From the NCBI GenBank assembly GCA_937906775.1, contig CALCUD010000025.1, forward strand, positions 15,320 to 79,319: a stretch of DNA of 64,000 nt, written 5' to 3'. Both the position numbers and the translations under genes were made by a program. The notes under the pieces are model-generated. The model searched no databases. It was not told the origin of the DNA and worked only from the letters and a program-made list of their open reading frames with translations. Origin of the DNA: an uncultured Clostridia bacterium (GTDB taxonomy: Bacteria > Bacillota > Clostridia > Christensenellales > Aristaeellaceae). Shown here piece by piece: positions 35,236-42,178 of the stretch. Each line of letters opens with the position of its first letter. The first letter of the stretch is position 1.

Positions 35236-36890
35236 TCTGAAACAGTCACCTCGGCGTTGCCGGTCCTCGGATCCCGATGCTCATAATCGAAGATGATCCA
35301 GACCGGTTCCTCCCGCTCCGCTCCGGGATCATCCTCCCATACGCGGTAAAAGAACGGTTCGGCGTGACTGTCACGCCGGGAGGTCCGTTCCCGGATGCTG
35401 TCCTTCCACGGCGAAAGATCCCGCGCGAAATCGGGACGGCGCTTGCAGTTTTCGCGGGCATAGGCGTCGCAGGTAATCAGTTCCCGGTACAGATTTTCCT
35501 TTTCGGGATGCCGCTCCGCCGCGAAGCGCAGAAGCAGGTTCAGCTTTTCCGCGCGGGAGGGCTGATTTTCTTCATAGCCTTCCCTTCTGTAAAAGTCAGC
35601 CAGTTCTCCGTAAAAGTCAAACGCGGAGCGGCTCTCCCGGACCAGCAGCGAAACGGTCCGTTCAAACTGCCGGGAGTTATGAAACATTGCCAGCACGTTT
35701 TCAATTCTCTTCAGCTCCAGCAGATCGCCGTAGCTCATCCACCTCGTCTTCAGGACCTCATAGGGCGGCTCCGAAAGATATTCAAGCCCGTATCCCGCTG
35801 CGCGCTCCGCCATGGGCGAACCCTTCAGGACCTTCAGGAATCCCAGTTGGAGATCCTGGGCGCCCATCGCGTAAACTTCGTTGAAGCTGTTCCGGAATGT
35901 CGGCAGATCCTCCTCCGGCAGGCCCGCGATCAGATCCAGATGAAGATGGATATTTTTCCCTTCATTCAGCCTCGCGACGACCTGCCGCACCTTTTCGACC
36001 TCCATGCGCCGGTCGATGGCAGCCACGGTTTCCGGGTGCGTCGTCTGTACGCCGATCTCGAGCTGAAACAGCCCGGGACGGACGCTGTTCAGCAGTTCCA
36101 GCTGCTCTTCCGTCATCAGATCCGCCGCGATCTCAAAGTGAAAATTGGTGATCCCGTTGTCGTGATCCGACAGATATCGCCAGATCTTCAGAGCCCGGTC
36201 CCGGTCGCAGTTGAAGGTCCGGTCGATGAACTTGACCTGCGTCACGCGATGATCCAGGAAAAAATCCATTTCCCGGCACACCGTTTCCAGATCCCGGAAG
36301 CGGACCGATTTATCGATGGAGGACAGGCAGTAGCTGCACCGGAAGGGACAGCCGCGGCTGGATTCATAATAGAGGATCCTGTCCCGGAACAGGCTCAGAT
36401 CATCATAGAAAAAAGGGACCGTGTTCAGATCGGTCAGTTCCCGGGGCGCGGTAAACCCGTCCCGAAGGCAAAGGCCGGCTATTCCGTTCAGTTCCGGCAT
36501 TCCCTCTGTCCAGTGACGGCACAGCTCCGCAAAGGTCTGCTCGCCTTCTCCGATCATGATCCCGCGGAGGGCCGGAAAGTCCCGAAGGATCTCCGCCGCG
36601 TCAAAACTGACCTCCGGACCGCCGAGCCACAGCTCCGTCTCCGGCAGGATTTTCGGCAGTTCTCTCAAAAGTTCCCGGATCATTTTCCAGTTCCAGATAT
36701 AACATGAAAAAGCGATCACATCCGGGCGCCGTTCATACAGATCCCGCAGGATCTCCTCCGTCCGCTGATTGATCGTATATTCCGCGATATCTGTTACTGC
36801 GCGATAATCCTTCGCGTAAGCCCGCAGGCTGTGTACCGCGGGATTGGAATGAATGAATTTGGCGTTCACCGCCGTCAGCAAGATCTTCAT
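35232..36890 (-). CDS. B12-binding radical SAM protein with DUF4080 C-terminus
   Basis: A 552-residue protein. A cobalamin-binding Rossmann domain comes first (ILLTAVNAKFIHSNPAVHSLR, residues ~1-140), then the radical SAM domain with RGCPFRCSYC near residue 180, then the DUF4080 region (~370-500). These enzymes are widespread in Clostridia, and their reaction is not established. MKILLTAVNAKF is the family's usual N-terminus, so I place the start at 36890. The GGAGG lies 14 bases upstream, longer than ideal, but no closer start codon exists. Confidence 0.88.
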   Translation of the reverse strand: MKILLTAVNAKFIHSNPAVHSLRAYAKDYRAVTDIAEYTINQRTEEILRDLYERRPDVIAFSCYIWNWKMIRELLRELPKILPETELWLGGPEVSFDAAEILRDFPALRGIMIGEGEQTFAELCRHWTEGMPELNGIAGLCLRDGFTAPRELTDLNTVPFFYDDLSLFRDRILYYESSRGCPFRCSYCLSSIDKSVRFRDLETVCREMDFFLDHRVTQVKFIDRTFNCDRDRALKIWRYLSDHDNGITNFHFEIAADLMTEEQLELLNSVRPGLFQLEIGVQTTHPETVAAIDRRMEVEKVRQVVARLNEGKNIHLHLDLIAGLPEEDLPTFRNSFNEVYAMGAQDLQLGFLKVLKGSPMAERAAGYGLEYLSEPPYEVLKTRWMSYGDLLELKRIENVLAMFHNSRQFERTVSLLVRESRSAFDFYGELADFYRREGYEENQPSRAEKLNLLLRFAAERHPEKENLYRELITCDAYARENCKRRPDFARDLSPWKDSIRERTSRRDSHAEPFFYRVWEDDPGAEREEPVWIIFDYEHRDPRTGNAEVTVSE

Positions 36891-37011
36891 GGCGCTTTGT
36901 TTTTCCTCCGGTATCAGAAAGGCCTTCCGCAAGGTCCGGTCCTCCGGAACCTATTGTACCTGACTGCGCCGAAGAGTCAACCTTTCCGCAGGAAGAAAAA
37001 AGCGGATCTTC

Positions 37012-37041
37012 TTGCGAAGTCCGCGCATTTCCATGTATAAT
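37012..37041 (+). promoter_or_regulatory. Promoter of the small membrane protein gene
   Basis: TTGCGA and TATAAT separated by 18 bases, about 75 bases before the start at 37118. Confidence 0.55.
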
Positions 37042-37117
37042 AGCTTCCGGAACAACGGCGCGCCGGAACAGCCGTTCCGCGCCGAACGGATTCTGAATGA
37101 TTCTGAGGTGGATCACC

Positions 37118-37366
37118 ATGAAAAAGAGCGATACCTCCGGGGCCGTAACGATCTTCATCGGCGCATTGCTGACCGTCTGCTTCGTCATCGGACTGATCTA
37201 CAGCAAAAATCCGGGCGCCTTCATCCAGAGCCATCGGATGGATTATGCCTTTGAAGGCTTTGTCAGCCTGTGCGGGGAATGGTTTATCCCCTGCGGGGTC
37301 ATCGGGATCCCGATGCTCGTCATTTCTCTGATCGTCTGCCTGGTCAAAGAAAGCCGGAACAAATGA
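37118..37366 (+). CDS. Small two-helix membrane protein, unknown function
   Basis: An 82-residue protein with two strongly hydrophobic segments (TIFIGALLTVCFVIGLIY near residues 11-28 and IPCGVIGIPMLVISLIVCLV near 56-75) joined by a short hydrophilic loop. Basic residues at both ends suggest both termini face the cytoplasm. The ATG at 37118 has GAGGTG seven bases upstream. I recognise no family. It converges with a 35-residue membrane peptide on the opposite strand, with five bases between the stops. Confidence 0.65.
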   Translation: MKKSDTSGAVTIFIGALLTVCFVIGLIYSKNPGAFIQSHRMDYAFEGFVSLCGEWFIPCGVIGIPMLVISLIVCLVKESRNK

Positions 37367-37371
37367 CCCTG

Positions 37372-37479
37372 TCACGCGACCAGGGACAGCAGGATCATCC
37401 CCAGCATGCAGCCCGCGGCAAACGCGTAGCAGGCCAGATTGGAGCGTCTTTTTTCATCTTTCGTCATCGTGATCCACAT
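37372..37479 (-). CDS. 35-residue single-helix membrane peptide
   Basis: A very short frame with an excellent AGGAGG eight bases before the ATG. The product has a charged N-terminal stretch (MTKDEKRRSN) followed by one hydrophobic segment (LACYAFAAGCMLGMILLSLVA) that runs to the C-terminus. It lies 49 bases after the 77-residue gene of the LexA-like operon and may be its third member. No homologue is recognised. The ribosome site and the charged-hydrophobic design support a real gene. Confidence 0.55.
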   Translation of the reverse strand: MWITMTKDEKRRSNLACYAFAAGCMLGMILLSLVA

Positions 37480-37528
37480 GGTCCCATCCTCCTGAAAATT
37501 TGATCTTTCAAGCCCTTCGGGGATTTTT

Positions 37529-37762
37529 TTATACGGCTTCGCGGATTCTCCGGTTGTATCCGGTATCGAGGCACATCCAGATCTGCGCTTCCTCGACCGA
37601 TTCAAAATCCGGAAGGTCGGCCGGCGGGGTCAGTCCCACCCGGTCGTATTCCGACATGACATACTGCCAGGGGCGCAGCTCCCGGGCGGGGCGTTCCGCG
37701 CTTCCGGCAAAAAAGAGCGCGGTATTGATGTTCTTCAGCGTGTTCATATCCAGTCGCGTCAT
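37529..37762 (-). CDS. Small hypothetical protein coupled to the LexA-like gene
   Basis: A 77-residue soluble, acidic protein starting MTRLDMNTLKNINTALFF. It has no signal peptide, membrane span or cysteine pair. Its ATG overlaps the stop of the XRE/S24 gene by four bases (ATGA), so it is translationally coupled to the regulator. I recognise no family. The coupling suggests it modulates the repressor or is part of its output. Confidence 0.7.
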   Translation of the reverse strand: MTRLDMNTLKNINTALFFAGSAERPARELRPWQYVMSEYDRVGLTPPADLPDFESVEEAQIWMCLDTGYNRRIREAV

Positions 37763-38574
37763 TTTGAACCCCTCTTTCCGGCTGTGTCAGTCTCTTCAAG
37801 AATCTTCAGCTGCTTATCGTCAGGAAGCATATCCCCGGTCACCGTACCGATCACTTTACCCACCAGCTGCACATCGTTCAGATCGGTGAACTTCATGGTT
37901 GCGTACTGCGGATTGTGGGAATGCAGACCGTCTTTCCGGTATTCCTTGATGAAGCCTTCGCCCTCCGTGAGGAAGATCCCGATCTCCCCTTCCCGGAGTT
38001 CCTTGCAGTGCCGGACCAGAACCTGATCCCCTTCATAGAAGGTCGGCTCCATGCTCCGGCCGGAGACCGTGATCACTTCGTCGGCCTGTCCGGCACCTTC
38101 GGCCAGGATGAACATCTCTGTTCCCGCGGCTTCGTCCAGCGTCGCGCCGAAACCGGCGGCCACGCCCAGATCGCTGACCCAGATCTTCCGGAAGCGGCCG
38201 AGCGTCGCTTCACGAAGCTGCTGCATGCGGCGGTCGCGGATTGCTTCAGCCTGCCACAGAAGGACCTGACGGTCTTCCTCTTCCAGGGAGAAAAGCAGCT
38301 CCAGCACCTCGCGCTCCTTTTCGGAACGGCTCTCTCTCAGCCCGAAAAAGCGGTTCAGCGAGATCCGTAATGCGCGGCAGAGAGCGGGGACCGTCGCGAG
38401 ATCGGGACGCGAATGACCGGTTTCCCACCCGGCGACCGTGTTGCGCGTAACGCCGACGCGGGCTGCCAGCTGCTCCTGGTTCATGTCCTGCGCCTTTCTC
38501 GCCAAACGGATCATCCCGGCAAAATCAGGCGTCTGCAGCGCGTTCACCGCCGGTGTGTTTCCCGCCGTTTTCAT
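37759..38574 (-). CDS. XRE-S24 self-cleaving repressor (LexA/CI-like)
   Basis: A 271-residue protein. An XRE helix-turn-helix (MIRLARKAQDMNQEQLAARVGVTRN, residues ~20-75) is joined by a linker to an S24 peptidase domain. A likely cleavage site is the Ala-Gly in LGVAAGFGA near residue 138. The catalytic Ser is in SGRSMEPTF near 171 and the Lys in GFIKEYR near 209. This is the phage-CI / ImmR-like layout of repressors that inactivate themselves on stress. The start at 38574 has GAGGGGGA upstream. Operator-like repeats overlap its promoter, suggesting autoregulation. Confidence 0.9.
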   Translation of the reverse strand: MKTAGNTPAVNALQTPDFAGMIRLARKAQDMNQEQLAARVGVTRNTVAGWETGHSRPDLATVPALCRALRISLNRFFGLRESRSEKEREVLELLFSLEEEDRQVLLWQAEAIRDRRMQQLREATLGRFRKIWVSDLGVAAGFGATLDEAAGTEMFILAEGAGQADEVITVSGRSMEPTFYEGDQVLVRHCKELREGEIGIFLTEGEGFIKEYRKDGLHSHNPQYATMKFTDLNDVQLVGKVIGTVTGDMLPDDKQLKILEETDTAGKRGSK

Positions 38575-38598
38575 CGCGTCTCCCCCTCTCTGTTGCAT

Positions 38599-38627
38599 AC
38601 ATTAACACATAATGTTGCAATTGTCAA
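38599..38627 (-). promoter_or_regulatory. Promoter of the XRE-S24 repressor
   Basis: On the minus strand, TTGACA and TAATGT are separated by 17 bases, about 20 bases upstream of the start codon. The -35 element lies inside an inverted repeat. Confidence 0.75.
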
Positions 38628-38629
38628 CA
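38613..38629. promoter_or_regulatory. Candidate operator of the XRE-S24 repressor
   Basis: TGTTGCAATTGTCAACA is an inverted repeat over the -35 element. Similar half-sites (TGTTGCAT at 38591-38598, TGTAAC further upstream near 38654) flank it, as expected for cooperative repressor binding. Confidence 0.55.
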
Positions 38630-38718
38630 ATTAATATTAAATTTGTTTCAATATGTAACATTCCTTTCACTATCTTCCCCGCGAATCAACGGGTCCTGAC
38701 TCTTTCCGTTTCTTCTCA

Positions 38719-38747
38719 TTGCTTCCGCGGAACCGGAAAGCTATAAT
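38719..38747 (+). promoter_or_regulatory. Promoter of the GH43 gene
   Basis: TTGCTT and TATAAT separated by 17 bases, about 35 bases before the start codon at 38783. Confidence 0.65.
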
Positions 38748-38782
38748 ATGGTTCAGAAAGAAAAGAACGGAGGTTCCGTCCT

Positions 38783-40210
38783 ATGAATGGTTTGATTCAC
38801 GGCGCCAATCCCTATCTTCCCCTCTGGGAGCATATTCCGGACGGGGAACCGCGCACCTTCACCTTCGGCGGTGAAACCCGGGTCTATGTGTACGGCTCCC
38901 ACGATACGGAGCGCACCCAATACTGCGGCCGGGATTATGTCGTCTGGTCCGCCCCCGCGGAGGATCTGACAGACTGGACCTGTCACGGCGTCTGCTATAC
39001 CGCAGCGGATAACAGCGTCCTCTATGCCCCGGATGTTGTACAGAAAGGCGATACCTTCTATATGTACGCGGCGGAGCAGAAAGGCTCCGTCATTACGGTC
39101 GCCTTGTCGAAAACACCCTGGGGTCCCTTTACGGATCCGGTCAAAACCGAACTGGGCTTTGATCCCGGCGTCCTGGTGGATGACGACGGACGCGTATATG
39201 CCTACTGGGGCTTCTGCTCCTCCTTCTGCGCCGAACTGAACGAGGATATGGCCACGATCAAAGAAGGAACGTTCCGCGCCCACGTACTCGGCCACTGCAA
39301 CAACCTCTGGCCCGGGGATGAGGAGCATATCGACCATAACGACGCCTTTTTCGAGGCTTCCAGTCCGCGGAAGATCCTGGGCAAATATATCTGGATCTAT
39401 TCCAAGCGTTACGATCACGATGTGCCGGAGCTAGGCGTCCATGAACCCTGCAACGGCTTCCTCTCCTACAAATGGAGCGACACCCCGCTGGGCGATTATC
39501 ATTTCGGAGGGGATATCCACTTCAACGGCGGTGAGATTCTTCCCAGACCGGACGGAAGCGGCGTCATGACCTACCGTTGGGGAAACAATCACGGATCCCT
39601 GACCTGTGTGAACGGTCAATGGTATGTTTTCGGCCACCGCCAGACCGGGACCGACGAATACTCCCGGCAGGGGATCCTGGAACCCGTGGACGTCGCGCTC
39701 GGCCGCGACGGGACCCCCTACATCGGAAAGATCACCTATGACGAAAACGGAGAGCCGGTTTCCGCCGGGCCTGTCGAGATGACCTCCCAGGGCGCGCATA
39801 TCAACGGGCTCGACGCGCGCTCCGTCATTTCCGCCGGATACGCCTGTCATGTGTACGGCGGCAGCGAACGGGCGTATATCGCTCCGGTCTACGATCGGAA
39901 GGAGGACGTGTCCGCTCCGGTTGTCAATCTGACCGGCGGAGTCACCGTGGGCTTCCGCTATCTTCAGTTCGGAACGAAGCCGCCGGAGCGTGTCACTGTC
40001 CGCGGAAAAGCGGAACAGCCTTACACCGTCAGCGTCCGGATCGACGCGTATAACGGCCGGGAGATCGCCCGCGCGGAGATCTCCGCGGGCGAATATGAAA
40101 AAACCGCCGGCGTCACCGTCGGCGTGATCGGAAAAAGAGCGGTCTATTTCGCCTTCCTTTCCGACGCGCAGGGCGTCATCGGCTCCTTTGACCGTTTTCA
40201 GTTTGAATAA
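38783..40210 (+). CDS. Glycoside hydrolase family 43 protein
   Basis: A 475-residue enzyme without signal peptide, so it acts inside the cell. The five-bladed propeller region (~1-330) has the family's acidic residues in GFDPGVLVDDDG near residue 130 and HNDAFFEASSPR near 190, the latter holding the likely general acid. The C-terminal ~120 residues form a separate beta domain, CBM6-like in its Val/Gly strand pattern. GH43 enzymes act as xylosidases or arabinofuranosidases on plant oligosaccharides; the exact linkage cannot be told. It is monocistronic, with a promoter before it and a hairpin after it. Confidence 0.85.
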   Translation: MNGLIHGANPYLPLWEHIPDGEPRTFTFGGETRVYVYGSHDTERTQYCGRDYVVWSAPAEDLTDWTCHGVCYTAADNSVLYAPDVVQKGDTFYMYAAEQKGSVITVALSKTPWGPFTDPVKTELGFDPGVLVDDDGRVYAYWGFCSSFCAELNEDMATIKEGTFRAHVLGHCNNLWPGDEEHIDHNDAFFEASSPRKILGKYIWIYSKRYDHDVPELGVHEPCNGFLSYKWSDTPLGDYHFGGDIHFNGGEILPRPDGSGVMTYRWGNNHGSLTCVNGQWYVFGHRQTGTDEYSRQGILEPVDVALGRDGTPYIGKITYDENGEPVSAGPVEMTSQGAHINGLDARSVISAGYACHVYGGSERAYIAPVYDRKEDVSAPVVNLTGGVTVGFRYLQFGTKPPERVTVRGKAEQPYTVSVRIDAYNGREIARAEISAGEYEKTAGVTVGVIGKRAVYFAFLSDAQGVIGSFDRFQFE

Positions 40211-40231
40211 ATCAGTTCGTTGGAACACAAC

Positions 40232-40255
40232 GCCCCTCCGTATCTCCGGAGGGGC
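40232..40255. terminator. Hairpin between the GH43 and MATE genes
   Basis: Stem GCCCCTCCG / CGGAGGGGC with a short loop. The T-run is weak on both sides, but its position between two convergent stops supports a bidirectional terminator. Confidence 0.6.
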
Positions 40256-40278
40256 ATTGTTCATTGAAATCCGCGCCG

Positions 40279-41667
40279 TCAGTCCGCCGGCGTTTCCTGT
40301 ACTGACGGCTTCAGGCCACGTCCGAGCTTCATGCGCAGTTTTTTCATCACGCTGAAATAGCACGGAATCAGGAAAATGTCCGCCGCGATCCAGGCCGCCG
40401 GATTGGCGAAAACAGCCGCGTCGTAACCCCACAGCGGCACCAGCACCATGCCGAACAGGGCCCGGGCAATCATTTCCAGAACGCCGGCGATCATCGCGAC
40501 CCGGGTGTATCCCATGCCCTGAATGCTGAGCCGGACGATATTCACCAGCAGCAGGAAAAAGTACAGGCTGCTGTTCGCCCGCATATACTGGACTGCCATA
40601 TCCATGATCCGGGTTTCACCGGTATCCAGAAAAACGCTTAGCATATTCCGGCCGAAGATCCAGATGGCCGCGGTGATCACCGCGGTATAGACCGTTCCGA
40701 GGACCGTCGTAGCCAGCAGGCCCCGGTGAACCCGGTCCAATTTGCCCGCGCCCACGTTCTGGCCGGCATAGGTGGCCATCGTCGTAGCCAGCGCGTCGTA
40801 CACGCAGGTGCAGAACTGGCTGACCTTTCCGCCCGCGGTCACCGCGGCGACGGCGACCGATCCGAGCCCGTTCACGGAGAACTGGAGTACCACCGCGCCC
40901 AGCGCGGTGATCGAAAACTGAAGTCCCATCGGGAGTCCGATTCCCAGCAGATGCTTCGCATGACGCGCGTCAAAGGCTTTTTCCTGCGGCGTGCTTTTCA
41001 GGATCCGGAATTTCTTCATCAGAACCAGAACGCACGCCACCCCGGAGCAGAGCTGGCTGATGGCGGTCGCGACCGCGGCGCCGACCACGCCCATTTTCAA
41101 CACCAGAATGAAGAAAAGATCCAGGACCACGTTGATCAGGCTGGCCATGATCAGAAAAATGACCGGCGTCCGGCTGTCGCCGAGCGAGCGGAGGATCCCG
41201 GCGCCCATGTTATACATCACCGTCACGGGGATCGCCGCGAAAATGATCCGGATATAGGCAATTGCGTCCCCGATGATATCCTCCGGCGTGTTCATCGCCC
41301 GGAGGATCGCCTGACACAGCAGCGCGGTCAGAAGACCCATGAACAGGCTGATTCCGGCGCAGAGGCGGACCGCGTGATTCACAAACTTCCGCATTTCGCT
41401 GAAGTCGCCCGCGCCGAAGCACTGGGCCACCGGAATGGAGAAACCGGAACAGATCCCCATGCAGAGGCCGAGCACCATGAAGTTGACGGATCCCGTGCTT
41501 CCCACGGCAGAAAGCTGCCGGGCGCCGAGATAGCGTCCGACAATGGCGGTATCCACCACATTGTACAGTTGTTGAAACAGAAAACCGAACAGCAGCGGGA
41601 AAGCGAACCCCAACACCAGTTTCATCGGCTTTCCGGCCGTCAGATCCTTTGTCGCGCCAAGTGCCAT
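40279..41667 (-). CDS. MATE family multidrug exporter
   Basis: A 462-residue, 12-helix transporter. It starts with the family pattern (GKPMKLVLGFAFPLLFGFLFQQLYNVVDTAIVGRYLG) and repeats the fold after residue ~235. Such proteins exchange cations for drugs or metabolites. GGAGG lies six bases before the ATG, with a promoter at 41701-41729. A second MATE gene lies 3 kb away (44672-46036) and is clearly diverged, so the pair is not a recent duplication. Confidence 0.92.
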   Translation of the reverse strand: MALGATKDLTAGKPMKLVLGFAFPLLFGFLFQQLYNVVDTAIVGRYLGARQLSAVGSTGSVNFMVLGLCMGICSGFSIPVAQCFGAGDFSEMRKFVNHAVRLCAGISLFMGLLTALLCQAILRAMNTPEDIIGDAIAYIRIIFAAIPVTVMYNMGAGILRSLGDSRTPVIFLIMASLINVVLDLFFILVLKMGVVGAAVATAISQLCSGVACVLVLMKKFRILKSTPQEKAFDARHAKHLLGIGLPMGLQFSITALGAVVLQFSVNGLGSVAVAAVTAGGKVSQFCTCVYDALATTMATYAGQNVGAGKLDRVHRGLLATTVLGTVYTAVITAAIWIFGRNMLSVFLDTGETRIMDMAVQYMRANSSLYFFLLLVNIVRLSIQGMGYTRVAMIAGVLEMIARALFGMVLVPLWGYDAAVFANPAAWIAADIFLIPCYFSVMKKLRMKLGRGLKPSVQETPAD

Positions 41668-41700
41668 ACACAGCCTCCGGTTCTTATCGTCACGGCGTCC

Positions 41701-41729
41701 ATCATACCACCGGAGCCGGGGTTAATCAA
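41701..41729 (-). promoter_or_regulatory. Promoter of the first MATE gene
   Basis: On the minus strand, TTGATT and TATGAT are separated by 17 bases, about 30 bases before the gene. Confidence 0.6.
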
Positions 41730-42178
41730 TCGTAAATTCCAATCGTATTTCCGTCAATTCATGCTATGGCGGGCAACGTCAGAACGCCTCCGCCGGATGA
41801 AGAAAAGTACGCCGCGATGTGGAAAGAAGATGTTTTTCTGCACGAGCAGTCGACAAAATGCCGGGACAGCTCATACAACCTATCTGCGCCGGCTTCGTAC
41901 GGACGGAAAAAACAGCAACACTGAAAAATGAACATGGTTGCTGCCAGGTTGGTTAGGAAAACGATACAGAGTAATGTGTGTAAAAACATGTTACTCTGTA
42001 TTTTTTGTCGATGTCGATTTATTATGTTATTTATAGTGCCAACAGAATTGATTTATTGTGCCATCCGTTATATTAAGCTGAATGAACGGCGATACAGATT
42101 TCACTTTTGAATTTTCAGGAGTCGATAGAAACATTGTGTCAAGCAATGGCATGATAAATGGTACTGTATTCTCTCCGT
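41730..42178. other. Gene-free interval with A+T-rich patch and hairpin
   Basis: No convincing gene. A 52-codon frame at 41766-41924 (product with DEEKYAAMWKEDVFLHEQ) lacks a ribosome site and may be a decayed fragment. From about 41930 the sequence turns markedly A+T-rich compared with both flanks. A perfect ten-base-pair hairpin (TACAGAGTAA / TTACTCTGTA, 41965-42000) followed by TTTTTT at 42001-42006 looks like a plus-strand terminator with no gene before it. Confidence 0.5.

Noticed and set aside
37759..38574. A prophage around the XRE-S24 repressor
   Set aside because: No integrase, structural, lysis or replication gene is present on either side; neighbours are ordinary metabolic genes.
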